A stretch of 64,000 nucleotides of DNA from [Phialemoniopsis] sp. UDSM-2020 (GCA_018873225.1 JAEILZ010000008.1:1550001-1614000), one strand, 5' to 3'; shown: positions 1 through 12,500, numbered from the stretch's first letter. Numbers and translations are program-made. The notes: a model not told the origin generated them from the letters alone.

Positions 1-274
1 TTATTGCCGGCCTCGGCGCAGCCGCCAATGGAGTCGTGGGAGCAGTAGAAGCCGATGGTGAAGAAGAGGACGACGAACTGGAAGACGGCCTAGAAGAGAA
101 GAAGGGTGCCCCAATGGTCAGCGACACTGGGCGGCGATGTTTTGATCATGACGTTTCACAACTTACAAAAAGCGCACGGCAGAAGCCGAGCACGTAGGGC
201 GGGAGGATCCATGATGTCTCGAACCTGTTGGTCGGATCCCATCTGTCCTTCCCAAAGGCAAAGACACGGGCCAT
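1..274 (-). CDS. Multi-pass membrane protein, N-terminal part, cut by window edge
   Basis: This is the 5' end of a gene running off the left edge. The ATG at 274 opens a 36-codon exon (274-167) beginning MARVFAFGKDRWDPTNRFET. A 77-nt intron (166-90) follows, with donor GTAAGT, a CTGAC branch-like site and acceptor TTCTAG. Exon 2 (89-1) stays in frame, reads a hydrophobic AVFQFVVLFFTIGFY segment, then a Cys-containing loop, and is still open at base 1. The 'WDPTxRFxTSW' start followed by a membrane segment resembles fungal FAR-17a/AIG1-like membrane proteins as I remember them, but too little is visible to prove the family. The initiator and intron are well supported by sequence; the function is not. 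The remaining membrane segments lie outside the window. Confidence 0.6.
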
Positions 275-550
275 GATGCCTCTTTGGTGAGCCGTGCTGA
301 GTCTAGAGGCCTACAGGGTGTATCAAAGAGAGAGAAAATACGGCATTGTGGACGTGTTAAGGGTAGAAGAAAGAAAGAGTCTGGGTCGTCAGACAGGCGC
401 GCGCAAGTAATAATATTGCGAAATCCTTCTCACCAACAAAGCGTAATTTAGGACTGACTTATTCGGTACTTGGACTCTACCAGGTTTACGGGCCCAAGCT
501 AAAGTAAATAAGGACAAAGCTCAGCTTAATCCAGCTATTGGCGCCAACTA

Positions 551-576
551 TGTACGTGCTCCGTACATACTTACAG
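551..576 (+). repeat. Dispersed short repeat, copy 1
   Basis: TGTACGTGCTCCGTAC at 551-566 recurs exactly at 13732-13747. In both places TTACAG follows; copy 1 has an extra ATAC (567-570) in between. AACTA also precedes both. The shared unit is therefore about 22-27 bp, far beyond chance for two copies in 64 kb. Its nature is unknown. Confidence 0.8.
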
Positions 577-2241
577 GATCTGACCCACGTCAGTTCACTG
601 TGTTCTGCCGACTTAACTGGTCCGCACTTTGTTGGCTTGGAGATGCCAACGGACAAAGAGATGACATGTCCGTAAAGCCTTAGCTTGACCGATTGACCAA
701 AGTACGTACAGAGGCGGGAATGGATCAGCTGGTTGGCGAGACCAGCGCCTCGCTTGTCTTCCCGCAGCTTGAGAGCTTTACACGTGTGCCGCGTGGCTGT
801 GAGCTAATGTGGATGAGAAGCAATTGATAGTCCACTTTGGTAAGACAGCGGCACGGGGCAGGCCTGCCAAGCGGACGGGTCCGCTCACCGGGATTCCACT
901 GACCTCTGCCGTAGGTAGTGGGATCAACCTTTGTGTGCGCGAACCCAGTTGGTCGCGCTCTGTTTAAGCTCTGTGATCTGGTGCGATCGACTGCACATCA
1001 GAGTCCGAACATCGATCAACGGCGACGTGCTGTCTGTCTCCTGTAATTGTATGTACGACGTCAAGAATGGGTTGTAGGCTCTGCTAAAGGTTGGCTAGAC
1101 TATGAAGAGCCATGAGAGGGTTGCTCTTAGGACAAAGATTAGACACCTAGATCCTTATGAACGTTGCGTGTATTGAACTCCGGTGAAGGCGCCCGGGGAC
1201 CAAGGCAGATGATGTCCGCAAGACAAGTCTGGCCGACACTCTTGTCAAGAACTAGAGAGCACACAGCGCATCTTTGCAATGTGGTCCTGTCTTTCTTTCT
1301 CACGAATTGACCGTTGGACCTACTTCGTAGCCGCCGTATTCGTTGTCAACGTCAAAGTATGTCCTGGTGGTTGTTGGTCCAGCCCCGGGGTAGCGGGTCG
1401 ATGCAACCCTATAATGCACAGCTCAGGGGAAGAAAGTGAGAATTTAGAAGACACCTGCCTGCTCCGTGGAGCGAATACTAAACCGACGGGCCGGGCCTCT
1501 GGTTTGTTTTGTTTGTTGTTTTCCACCTTGGTGAGACTCCGGTTTCAAAGACGAAGAAGAGCAAGCAAACCAACATGGTCATGGAAAGATCAGCGCGACG
1601 AGAGTTTCACGGGCCTGTTGGGCCATGGCAGGTGCTCCTCGCGTGGCCGGGGTTGGTTCCGTTGTGCATTTTTTTCTACGGGGACTCATCAGGGGACCAA
1701 AACTTCGGCATTCTTTGCAACGGTCGAATAGCGGTTAAGCGGCTGGCGAGGGTCCATTGTGATCCTGGTGATGTGTACCAAGATTATTTGCGATTCCACC
1801 ATGACCCCAGCTTTCGCGGATGTATCTTGGCTTTGGTGGTGATAGGTTCTTTTGCAACAGCCCTGTGTGCTCGTCGAATGTGTCCCGTTGACTATCAAGG
1901 GATGTCTCCGCATCCTCGTGCGACTCATTCCCGATCCAAGTGTGAAAAAAGAAAAGACAAAAACCGTCTGGCTGGAATTTAGATTAAAACGCGGCACGAC
2001 AGAACAAAAGTCAGGATGAACCTAAAAGATTTGCGGTGGGGTGATGGGCGGTCCCAGGCTCTGATAGAACCAGGTAATGGGTGGGCGGGTGGCCAGAGCT
2101 ATCCAAAGAGCTGTGGCCATCAACCGTTTATTGGATTTTAGTATGCATCTTCAAGTCTCTTTCGATGCATGTGCTGAAGCTGCCGTACCGAGTTGGGAAC
2201 CGCAGCTCCTCGTCCCGCGTCCTAGTCTCTACACTTTTTGC

Positions 2242-2267
2242 CCTCTCTCTCTCTCTCTCTCTCTCTC
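2242..2267. repeat. (CT)n microsatellite
   Basis: An uninterrupted run of about 13 CT units lies in non-coding DNA. It is seen directly; the exact ends depend on how the flanking C and T bases are assigned. Confidence 0.9.
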
Positions 2268-2670
2268 CTTTCCAATTTCAACGATACGATGGAATGGGAG
2301 TGGCCAGTCTGCACTGTTTGCTACTGGCTGGAGAAAGCCAGCCGTAAGACATTTGACAAGCTGATCCCCGTCCCGACAGGGATGACCCAGAGATTTGACC
2401 AGCCAGGGGTCCCGGGCCTAACTTGAGCTGTTCATGTTCAGGGGAGCTAGACTGCCCCTTAGGGAAACCCCGCCAGGGGCTAGGATGCTTGCGATGCTAG
2501 GATGGCAAGGATGGTTGGATGGATGCGTGGTGGATGCCCGTGGGCGCTGGTGAATGTGGGTTGCTGCAGGTGGGTGGCGTGCTAAAAGCTGCAGCCTCTT
2601 TGGGACAGTGGCCAGTCACGTCTCCTTTTCCCATCCGTGATGAATTTGATGGACGGATGACAGAACCGTA

Positions 2671-2698
2671 GTGTGCGTGCGTGTGTGTGCGCGCGCGT
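2671..2698. repeat. Imperfect GT/GC dinucleotide repeat
   Basis: GTGTGCGTGCGTGTGTGTGC is followed directly by GCGCGCG, forming an alternating purine-pyrimidine tract with Z-DNA-like composition. It lies in non-coding DNA and no function is implied. Confidence 0.85.
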
Positions 2699-3989
2699 CT
2701 CCTCCTATCTTGTCGGTACTAATGACTTGCAGATAGATACGTCGATGGAGAGGACAAGCCTGAATGGGAACGAACATAACAAGTGACATACTCCGTACGG
2801 AGGTTAGGTCCTTCGTAAAGTGCCTCCCCCGATTGAACAATGTGACCAGTCTGATCGCTTATCCGTAGCGAGAGAAACGGCCCCTAAACCGGACAGGCCC
2901 AACTGCTCCTTAAGGAGTCATGTCTGTACGTACATAGATAGCGGCCGGTGCGAAAGCAGCCCAGGGTCGTCCCCCTACTTAGCCTAACTCCTGTACCTGG
3001 TAATAACTACCGTACGAACTGGTGGGTGCTGGACCGAAGTGTTAGTGAGTTGTGATTGTGAAGGTGGTCTGGTGTCCCGTGAAAGCGAGGGTACAGACAA
3101 GACGCGGACGCATTCGCACTACGGTAGCGTCCGGCCGGGAGTGGGTACAATACAACTTCTCACCAAATCTCCCTCTCCGTATCCTACCTACTATCCTGCA
3201 CCGCACCCTTTCGCTCAAGATCCTCCCCTCCCTGCAGTCACCGACTCCCCCTCGTCTTTTCCCTCCTTCCCTCCCCGTCCCTCGAGGTCGGAAGGTCGTC
3301 TGGGTTTCATTTGCAAGTTGCAAAACACCTCGACAATTGCGCAACAAGTACAAGTAGCACGCTGCTTGAGACATTCCCGTGTCTCCTCGATTCCGAGTGC
3401 TACGCTCTTGTCCACCAGCTCAGACGGCGTGTACGCAGCCGCGAGAACCCCCACGGTTGCCAGGAACGAGGACACCATCCGTAATCACCCTGCGCATCGT
3501 GAGCTACCAACCTAGATGCGCTGATTGCTGCTTTCGACACGATATATGACAATTTGGCTGCTCGAGCTCTTGAAGGCGTCGTGATCTGCCATATCGCCAG
3601 TAACAGTACAGCTAGGGGCGACCTGCTTCGTGGGCACTCCGAACAATCTCACTGTACTTGAGTTGCTGTGCTTGGACACCTCCCGATCACCGCCACAAGA
3701 TGTTCATGGTCCCAGGTCTTGTTTCCTGAGGTCTACTTGCAATCGCGGGCGCTTGAGATACCCTTCTCGCACGCCGGCCAAAGGCACGCCCCTGTCGTGC
3801 CCGCTTGTTGCCTCCATTCCCAGGTCTGTACTACCCAGCCAGAAGTAGTCAAGACTGTTGCGCGGGTGGCTGCAGCACAGAGAGCCATCTCGAACGCACC
3901 GCCGAGAATATCCTGTTTTCGCCCAGGTTGCACCGCCCCCGTGCGCTCCACGACCACCGCCTCCGAGACGACCCAGGTCAGCCGCCGCG

Positions 3990-6392
3990 ATGTCGTCGAC
4001 ACGCTCCCAGACCCAGACGTCGCTTACCCGCGACGATCAGGTTACACCTGCGCGATCCCCAGCCCAGCCACAGGATGCACGTTTCACACGCCGCCCCGAA
4101 GGCGAGGGCCGCCAGACTCCGAAACCCAGGCAGGCCAACATACCCCTACACCCGATCCAGACCATGCAGGCCGCCTTTGCCGAGTCACTGCAGGAGGTGA
4201 CAGCCGGTACCCTCGCCTCGAAGCCCAAGCTGCGCACCGGCGACGCCAACTTTCGCCGCGAGCAACTGCTCGATCAAGATAAGTCCGAAGGGCCCCCAGC
4301 ATCTCTCTGGCGGATGCGCCCTGGTCAGAACTGCCACGAATTGCGCAAGCTCATGGCCCAGATTTCCTTTGGCGTCTACCTTCTCCTGAACGGACTGGCC
4401 AACAGCGATGCCCAAGTCGTGGCTATACTGCAGGAGCATATCGATGAGGTTGACGAGTTCCTCGAGGTGACTCTGGAAGACTTCACGCTGGCGATCAAGG
4501 AGCTGACCGAGAGGGTTGACTACCTCAAGCTACCTATGGAGAACATGACTGTTTTTGAGCAGATGCTCGAAGATCGGATTTTCCGCTTGCAGATCGTCGA
4601 GGGCAATGTCAAGATCGAACACATCATCTCCCGCACAACGACAGCCCTCGTCCAGTCCGTGCAGGACGTTTCCGAGGGCCTGAAATGTACACGCGAGTTC
4701 ACGCTGTACTTGACAGAGCAAGAAAATGGACCTTGGAGGAGGAAGAAGCCAGACATTGTCAGCATTTACGATGCGATGCGCGGCAATACTGGCGGCTGGT
4801 TCAACGCCTTTGTCGACCTCCAGGCTAAAAGCAACACCTTGAACTCGTTGATCGGCAAGTTGAACGGCATGACTGCCGAGATGGATCGTAGAGCCGGAGA
4901 GGTCAGTCGACGCACGAGGTTTAGTGTACGTCCCTTCACCACTCCCACCGACACTCCAAAGGATACACCCCGGGTCAGCCCCCGCGAGACTCTCAGGGAG
5001 AGCCCGAGGGAGAGTCCAGGAGCCACCCCAGAAGGGAGTCGCCCATCATCTCAGGGCTCCGCCGAGGCTACACCTCCTGCCTCTCCATCTCCCAAAGTCT
5101 CTGTCGCACCTCCGAGGCTGTCCCTGCGTTTCAGTCGACTGCCCGAGGAGCGTCCTGAGGGTCCGACCTACTTCGATATCCCGATCAGGGACTCGCTGTT
5201 TGTCAAAGACACTCTTCCATCGTTCCAGTATACGCCGGCGCAGACGCCTGAGGTTCGAAAGCCCGATTCGCCTGAGCCGATCACGGAGGAGCCAGAGAAG
5301 GAGAAGGAAAAGGAGACAGAAAAGGACACGGAGATACGAATAGAACAATCCGCAGAGCAAACTTCCGTTCCTGCCTCGCCCGCTTCGAGCACGTCACCCT
5401 CTTCTCCAGCATCACCAGCGGCGCCCGCCGAAGACGGGCCTTTGTATATCCTCCAGCCCAGAACCTATACTCCGTTACCACCGGCACCGTTGCCTTCGCC
5501 TCGTATTGTCGAGGATGCTACCGCAAAGCTTAGCCCGTCGTCTGAACAAGACACCAAGCATGCTAAGGATGCAAGAGAGATGAGCCAGACGAGCCCACCA
5601 CCGCTCCAGGAGAAATCAAGCCGTAGGCGCTTGTCTGCCTCTCGAAGACCTGAAAAGTCGGAGGCGATGCGGAGTATCTCTACGCCGCATTTGCGAGACA
5701 GCGCAGAGAAACAGACATTGAAAATCCATGTCGAAGAGGAGGCCGACGACTCGAGGACGGAAACCGGTCAGCCTACAAAGAGGACTTCGCTCCGACAACG
5801 AGTATCCCTGAAGACAACACCTCCGCAATCCATCCAGGTACCTCCTCGCAACGATCCAGCACTCCAGCGCCCAATCTTTGCTTCGCCGAGAACGTATCAG
5901 AACTATCGCACATTTACTGGTCCAGACTCAGCCTATGGCTCCGATATTGACCGGGCCGCCGTTCAGTCCATGGCCGAGCCCCCTGGGGCTGACTTCTCAC
6001 CTCCCACCATTCCCGGCATGGTCCCATCTCCTCACTCCGACCAACAGTACTTCCGGCCCGTGAAGGCCAGTCCTCATTCTCCACTCCAGCAGAGACCACA
6101 CACTGCTGGCAACCAGACGCCGCCATTTGCTTATCACCAACGCAACGCGCCATCTCGCATGGGCGGCATGAGCATGCTCAGTACCGTATCGACCATGAAT
6201 CCAGATGCGCCTGGTGGTCGTACCCTGAAGAAGAAACGGAGTGCTTTTGGGTGGCTCAAAAAGGCCTTTTCACTCGACGAGGAAGAGCGGGCTGCTTTCG
6301 AGCAACGCAAACACGAACAGCAGCGGAATTTATACTACGACAACCGCAGTCCACAATTCTTAGACGGTAGACGGGTCAATGTTAGAAGATGA
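3990..6392 (+). CDS. Conserved fungal protein with helical core, function unknown (800 aa)
   Basis: A single-exon frame. I chose the ATG at 3990 (MSSTRSQTQTSL; context GCCGCCGCGATGTC) over the in-frame ATG at 3858, because the 44 residues before it are Pro/Arg-rich leader-like sequence. Residues of about 105-315 form a dense, charged helical block (LRKLMAQISFGVYLLL..., DRIFRLQIVEGNVKIEHI...) with coiled-coil character. It is followed by about 430 residues of low-complexity Ser/Pro/Thr/Glu sequence with repeated PRES/PRET-like units, probably disordered. Near the C-terminus (about 744-785) a basic amphipathic stretch, KKKRSAFGWLKKAFSLDEEE, could bind membrane or a partner. I do not recognise a named domain. 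A cytoskeletal or scaffold role would be a guess. The reading frame is certain; the function is unknown. Confidence 0.85.
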   Translation: MSSTRSQTQTSLTRDDQVTPARSPAQPQDARFTRRPEGEGRQTPKPRQANIPLHPIQTMQAAFAESLQEVTAGTLASKPKLRTGDANFRREQLLDQDKSEGPPASLWRMRPGQNCHELRKLMAQISFGVYLLLNGLANSDAQVVAILQEHIDEVDEFLEVTLEDFTLAIKELTERVDYLKLPMENMTVFEQMLEDRIFRLQIVEGNVKIEHIISRTTTALVQSVQDVSEGLKCTREFTLYLTEQENGPWRRKKPDIVSIYDAMRGNTGGWFNAFVDLQAKSNTLNSLIGKLNGMTAEMDRRAGEVSRRTRFSVRPFTTPTDTPKDTPRVSPRETLRESPRESPGATPEGSRPSSQGSAEATPPASPSPKVSVAPPRLSLRFSRLPEERPEGPTYFDIPIRDSLFVKDTLPSFQYTPAQTPEVRKPDSPEPITEEPEKEKEKETEKDTEIRIEQSAEQTSVPASPASSTSPSSPASPAAPAEDGPLYILQPRTYTPLPPAPLPSPRIVEDATAKLSPSSEQDTKHAKDAREMSQTSPPPLQEKSSRRRLSASRRPEKSEAMRSISTPHLRDSAEKQTLKIHVEEEADDSRTETGQPTKRTSLRQRVSLKTTPPQSIQVPPRNDPALQRPIFASPRTYQNYRTFTGPDSAYGSDIDRAAVQSMAEPPGADFSPPTIPGMVPSPHSDQQYFRPVKASPHSPLQQRPHTAGNQTPPFAYHQRNAPSRMGGMSMLSTVSTMNPDAPGGRTLKKKRSAFGWLKKAFSLDEEERAAFEQRKHEQQRNLYYDNRSPQFLDGRRVNVRR

Positions 6393-8086
6393 TTGCGTCC
6401 AGCCGAATACAGGCGCAACTCTATCGGCTATACTCAAGTTTCGACCTAACCTCCCTGGACCGAATCTGCGAAGCGAGCCGGCCATCTTTGCCTGCCCTTC
6501 AGCCACACGCATCCTAGATGCACATCTCGCACTCAATGATTGGACCATTCATCAGCGCCTCACCTTCGATACCCAAATATATACCCCACGGCACACGACA
6601 ACCCATTCACGCCATTGCATAGCGTTCTACATGAGTGTATTACCATAATTACCCATATAGCTTTCCTTTCTGATCTGTTCTGATGTTTTACACCGTTTGC
6701 AAGACGCAAACCACATTGTTGCATGGGATAAAAGCGAAGCCTCCATTTCATCTTTCCTAGCTGTTTTGTTCTCTGGGCATATTGGAGGCATGGGAGTCTT
6801 CGTGAGAAACGTGACAAGTTCCCATTACCAATGTCTGCACGAAATCTCCTTTCGTTATCATGGCATGGGAGGAAACGGGCGGGTGTGCGCACAGGAGCAT
6901 TCATGATGCTCATGGCTTAATCCGGTGTCGGACGAGGAACGAGAACGCATAGATAGAAAACTATCGAAAACAAGCCATTGGCACTGCTGACTTTACCCTA
7001 GTGATTGTTTGTGCTATACTGGTATGGGAGTTTGCTCAAGAGAAGTCCTGGTATGTGAGGACGTCACCTCAACAGTTGGCCTTTGGAATGGTTCCCTCTC
7101 AGCCATGGCATCTTTCTTCACGAAGGTGATGCAAGTCACAGAACAGTACGAGTTATACAAATTTGCCTTCTGAGTTAGGGATGAGCCCGACACGAGGGTG
7201 GACGGTTTTCCATGCATGCTATGGTGGTACACCGACGGTGAGAGCGTGGACCTCTTGCCCGCACATCACAGCTGAGCCTTTAGATTCCACAACACCTAGA
7301 GTAGGGAGTTATATATCAAATTGTTTGCATGTTCTTTCACGTACGACCATAGATGGTAGAAAACTCGGGATCCCGTCCGCTCTCCCATAGATAAGCTGCC
7401 AATCGCTGAACTAGTACTCAGGTCGGTGACGACTGGGGAATCCTCGGTGTTGTACGTTTTTGTCTTTTGTTCATACCTTTCTTTTTTTCTTTTTGCTATT
7501 TTTGTGCAATTTGGGACCTGATCTTCATTTTGTTCCTATTTTCTTTCTTTTTTCCCCCTCCCGTCTGAAGCTTGTTGGACAATAATGGTTGTGTCGCCGC
7601 CGCCGTACAAACTTGGTATACGATTTGACGTTTCCAGGGGTCATACTATTACAGAAATGATGTGAGAGACGACCAAGGACACCAGGCGCAGAACCAGGGA
7701 CCCATAACGAAGTAACTCGGTTTCTCATGTTCTATTGTCCACGTTTGCCAGTACACAATAGAGTAAGATAAAGATGCTGTTTCCGTGAAGATTACCTTAT
7801 GAATGTTTGCGGGTTGGACATTGCAATCAGTCACAGGCAAACAACCGTCAACGGTGGCATGAAAAGCAAGATAATGGCCCAGAATGCTGAGTATAATATG
7901 CTATGGTCTTGACTCTCAAGCAATGGTCTTTGTTGTGTTCGAGCCCCTGTCTTGAACAACATTCGCATGGATCAGATTGCCCGGATGTTTCGACAGAAAT
8001 ATCATCAAGCTTGTCTCTCTATCACTACCTTCTACGTATTTTACTACATTAAGTAGCGCCCTCAAGCCCACTCATCATCCTCAAAC
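6393..8086. other. Intergenic, no gene seen
   Basis: This holds the 3' flank of the 3990-6392 gene and the promoter of the 8087 gene. The T-rich segment at 7460-7560 looks like a terminator or promoter tract. No open frame here shows motifs or fungal-like coding character. Confidence 0.5.
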
Positions 8087-8629
8087 ATGTGCCGCCAGTA
8101 CCTCGAAGTTTGCCCCCTGTGCAGATCGTACTCGGTCCCCGTCCCGCGCTGCGTCCGCCTCCAGGACCGCGGCCAGACTCCCGCCGCCGCCCGACGCCCC
8201 AACCAGCGGGAGAGACGCCAACGCTACCGCGACGCCTTCCTCGGCAGCAGCGACACGGACGATACGGCCGTCGGATCGACCACGTCGTCGTACGACTCGA
8301 ACCAGTCCGATTCCTCCTCTGACGATAACGACGAGCCGGTCGCCGTCGGTGAGACTGCCTGGGCGCGCTGGGAGCACCTCGTGCAGCGGATCAACTGCCG
8401 CCGTTTCGAGTCGTGTAACAAGGCGCGTCTGACGCTTTGTGAGAGCTGTGTTGGGGAGATGAGGCGGGCCTCGCGAGGGGCCGGTGCGGGTACGCGGGTA
8501 GAGGTTTGGGTCATCGAGAGGACGGATGACTTTGTCGTTCACGGCGAGATACGTGTCGGGTCGGGGTCGGGAGCTCCGGCTGGGGAACTTGTAGGGCCGA
8601 GTATGGCTCTGGTCTTGAATAGAGAGTAG
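8087..8629 (+). CDS. Small Cys-pair hypothetical protein (180 aa)
   Basis: A single-exon frame starting MCRQYLEVCPLCRSY, directly behind a CAAAC leader. Cys2, Cys9 and Cys12 form an N-terminal cluster. Cys104, Cys110, Cys118 and Cys121 form a second one (NCRRFESCNKARLTLCESC), so a split zinc-binding module is possible. Between them lie an Arg-rich segment (about 37-48) and a Ser/Asp-rich acidic linker (about 54-85). Strong third-position GC bias supports coding. Small fungal proteins that begin 'MCR' with paired cysteines are common, but I cannot assign a function. No signal peptide or membrane segment is visible. Confidence 0.7.
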   Translation: MCRQYLEVCPLCRSYSVPVPRCVRLQDRGQTPAAARRPNQRERRQRYRDAFLGSSDTDDTAVGSTTSSYDSNQSDSSSDDNDEPVAVGETAWARWEHLVQRINCRRFESCNKARLTLCESCVGEMRRASRGAGAGTRVEVWVIERTDDFVVHGEIRVGSGSGAPAGELVGPSMALVLNRE

Positions 8630-9552
8630 TGCTAGGCCCGGTATGGGCTCTATCATGTCTGCGTATCTTGATGTACCGCAAAGATTAGAACTTTTTGGGT
8701 TGGGCTCCTTGCTCTACAACCTCGACTTGTGTCGAGGCAATCAGTAGAAACAATCGTAGATCTTTCTTGGGCAACACCTCCCGTTCCCATAATGTTGCGA
8801 GCATATTGCCACTCAAGCCCAAGAAACATGAACGGTGAGAATGGCCTGCCCTGTTGTTGTAATGCCATCCGCCTCGTCACGAACAAGAAGGGTAATATGA
8901 ATATTGATATAGAAATGTAGGCAATAACATCATAAATAACGTTCTCAATTCGTTTCTCAACAAAATGGGTTTTCATTCAGGAAAGATAATTACTAGGTCC
9001 TGTTCCATAAGGGTTGATACTCCCCAACCAAACAAGGGCACTCGCCATCGAGCAACTCCCCGTCCCCTGCGGTGCAAACAACGGTCCTGGCATGTCCGAA
9101 AGCCAGATAGAGTGTAGAGTGACCGAAGAAGTACTGGCCATACCTCGCATGAAGTAGGACCCTGGAAAAACAAAGGTCAAACAAAATGTGACCAAGTCAG
9201 ACCCGGAGGCCGGGCTAGAGAAAGTTGAAAAACGCTTCGGTATCATCTAAAACATGTTTTTTTCCTGCTCGACAATCGAAGTGAAGATTAAGGGGATATC
9301 AAAAGAACAAGTCGGGTACATAGGAGAAACGGAATAACAGGATGTGATCGCCTGCATATTTTTGGTTGTAAAGTGCATGCAAGACAACCTGTGCTGGTCA
9401 AAGGTTTTTCTAATGGTATCATTCCAAGTAGTATCGCAAGAAGAAAATCAAAAGATCAAGTATCGTAATATCAAGCCAGTCGAGAAAGCAAGGTCACTGG
9501 ACTCGAGGAAATGACGAGAGCAAGACGCGGGTGTGGCCCTAGTTGAGAGACT
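8630..9552. other. Convergent 3' flanks, no gene seen
   Basis: This is the space between the 3' end of the 8087-8629 gene (+) and the 3' end of the MSB1 gene (-). The open frames at 8653-9246 are short, overlap each other and have no motif. Confidence 0.5.
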
Positions 9553-12500
9553 TTACCGGCGAATAGGGGGCGTGCGGCTCCCAGGGCCACTGGTGCCCTC
9601 CATGTTGCCAGTAAGCTCTGCCACACGGGCCTTGATACGGGCGACGCGGGACTCGATAGCTATACATAAGGATCAGTATACTGTTCAGAGGACACACGGC
9701 GTAATGGCTGCTCAACAGGTTCACTCACTCTCTTCACCACTCGTGTCGTCATCCCCGTCGGTGGTCTTGCTCTGTCCTCCCCGGCTCTGCTCCTCGCTCT
9801 GGCGCTGAGCAGCACGGTTGGCCGCATTCTGCCGAATCTGCGCCCATCGATCCTGCATCGGCACACCTGGTTGGGCTGCTGGCTGCTGTCTCTTGGGCTC
9901 CTCTACTGGCGACAGCTGGGGCTCAACGACAGGCGAGCGTTGGCGGGCAATTGGCGGCGGAATGGCATCATCCGTCTCGGCATCCGAATCCTCAGGAGCA
10001 AAAGCCGGCTGGTCTGATAGGGGGCCTTGGTCGAAGCGCGAGAACTCGTGGTCGGCTTCCCGAGCGTCAGCGGTGTCGACTCGCGAGACCGAGTTCACCG
10101 ATGGTTCATACGAGGGCTCGGGGGCAATGGAGGCGACTGGGGTCTGCGAGTATGACAAGGGCTCCGTCGGCTCTGCCCTGGGAGTAAGACTTTCCGGCTC
10201 ATCCTGCACCATAGCCGGCTGCTCCATGACTGGCTCGGGGTGTTGCACAGGCTCCGGGGTAGGGGCGCTCGGCGCAGTGGGAGTCTTGGCGAGCATGTTG
10301 TTCACGTCGACCGCCGCGTTTTCCGGTAGCTTCGATTGCCGATTCTTTCTGCCGAACAGCTTGCGGAAACCACCGCCCTTCTCCTTCTCCTTGAGATCCT
10401 TGTGTAGCTTCTTGGCCTGCTTCTTGCTCTCTGGGCTTAGGTCAGGAGTCGGCGACAGCATGTTTCCTCGTGCCGCCTCCAACGCCTTGTGCTCTTCGTC
10501 CTTAGGCGGGGGCGGTAGAGGGGTGTTTCTCCCACCAGCATCTTCACGATCTGCTGGGTGAGCATCAACAGGCGCCTCGAGTTCTTTCTCGGTGAGAGGC
10601 TCTGGCTCAGGTTCGGCCTTCTCCGGAACGGGAGCAGGGGTCAGAGGAATGGCAGCAGACGGCGACTTGGGTATGGCAGATGGCTCCTTGGCGGGGACTT
10701 GGGGAGCGTGGTCGTATCCATTTGGAGTCGAATGTCCGTTGGGCGTTCCAGTGGTGGCTGGTGCCGTGGCCGATGCCGGGATGCCCCGTCCGGCGCTCGT
10801 GTTCGAGAGGTACGCCTCACGAATCGTCTCCTTGTCGTATTTGCTGGCCCATTTCATGGCTGGCGATGCTTCACTCATGATGACCGGTTGAAGCGTCATG
10901 ACACTGTTGGTCTTCTCGTGCATCACTTCGTGGTCGTTGCGACCACGGCGGGGCTTGGGGCCCTGCAGCGCCGCGTTTTTCTGCTCCTGCAGCTGTCTTG
11001 CTTGAAGCTGTTGGGCGGCAGCTTGAATCTTGGCTTGCTGATCCGGCCCAATACTCGTCTTGCTGAAACCCATCGTGCTGCTCGCCTTCAAGGAATGGCT
11101 CCCCTTGTCGAGAGCATGCTGGCCAGTAGACTTGCTTCGGGAAATGCCCTTGTTGCGTCGGGTCCAACTAAAGAAGCCCTTCTTCTCTGCAATATAAGCC
11201 CCTGCCTCTGGCTCAGGCGCAGCACCCTTCACCATCTCTTCCATGACAAGCCAGCGTCCGGTGCGGATCTTTGTCTCGACAACGGCACAGCGACCAAACG
11301 CAGACTTTCTTTCTGGAGTCTCCTCAGGGGCTAAACTTGTCATCCAAACCCACCAAAAGGCATCATCCAGGTCAAATCTAGAGATGCTGGCAAGCTCGCC
11401 AGGCTCTAGCTGATGCTCCGTCTCGAGTCTTGGCCGGTGAGACTGAGAGCTCCGCTGGCGGACGGCCGTATCTATCGGAGGTAGGACCTTGTCGGGTGGA
11501 AGCAAGAGGTTCGTCGGGCTGCCCGAGCCGTCATCAACGAAACCAGAAGAAAGGAAATCGGCCCATGACGGAGTAGTCGGTCGCCCACCGCCGTTGCCTG
11601 ACGCTGGAGCAGTTCGAAGGCCATTTTGCTGCTGCTGTTTCCGGGCTGAGAGTGGGGCATCATCATCCTCCTCCTCCTCGACCAAGGTGCTGGTGAAGCC
11701 TATATCCTCGAATCGCGACCACGAGGCATCGCGCAGACTCGTCGAGTGCTTCGAGCTAGAAACGGCTTGCGTCTGATTAGCTGCAGAGATCGACTTAAGA
11801 ACTCTGCGGCACTCTTCAGTCAAAGCCTGGACTGGATCTTCGAACTCGGAGAACTCTCTCAGCGCCCTATCCTCGTCGCGGTACTGGAAGTGGTTTCCGC
11901 GCCGCAGCAGGGCGAAAGGAGTAGGAGAGACAGAGTCGACAATCATGACCACTTTGTAAGTTGTCGACATCATCAGCGAAGGTCGTTGGGGAGGGTATTC
12001 AGTCTCCTGGAGGAGTTTCTGCAACGACATAGGCAGCATAGAAATGCCTCCCTGGCTCTGCTGAGGCGCAAGGGACCTCAGGTAGGCAAAGAAGAGATGG
12101 CTGGTCGCGTCGGCAGCGCTGCAGGGTGATGGATTAGCACTTTGTACAAGACGAGTCTAGCAGTTCACGAGACCAACCTGAGCCAGGCCTTGTATCCGCC
12201 CTCAAAGCCATTGCCAGTATCTTTCTGCTCGAATGTCCACCATGCCGCCATACGCGAGACTTTGCGCCCACCGAGACCGTTTGTCTTGCCGTGGGCAGAA
12301 ATGGCAGCTAGCAGGTCAAAAAAGTCGAAGATGATGCATGATCGAGCGCCGTTCTCAACACTAAGTGGTATAAAAGTCTTGAACGAATCCCGCGCAAAGC
12401 TCGAGTCTAAAAGGGGTCAGTTACCAGACGAATGCCAAAAGAATCTGGGCGTCACCCACCCTGCTCGCCAACTTTGAATAGCTCGTAGGCGTCCCAGCCC

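Larger units (their letters stand above)
275..3989. other. Gene-free stretch with microsatellites and pyrimidine-rich leader
   Basis: I see no supportable gene here. Open frames at 1279-1982 and 2077-2426 overlap one another in several frames, have no recognisable motif and lack a convincing start or splice context. The stretch contains a CT microsatellite near 2242, an imperfect GT/GC run near 2671 and TGGATG-type repeats around 2500-2535. From about 3160 to 3990 the + strand is rich in C and T, as expected for the promoter and 5' leader of the gene starting at 3990. Confidence 0.5.

Noticed and set aside
1279..1982. Overlapping plus-strand frames of about 150 codons
   Set aside because: Two registers compete, no motif, no splice logic and composition like non-coding DNA.
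9818..11334. Plus-strand frames of 247 and 258 codons opposite the MSB1 gene
   Set aside because: Gly/Ser-rich mirror of Ser/Pro-rich coding sequence; no motif.
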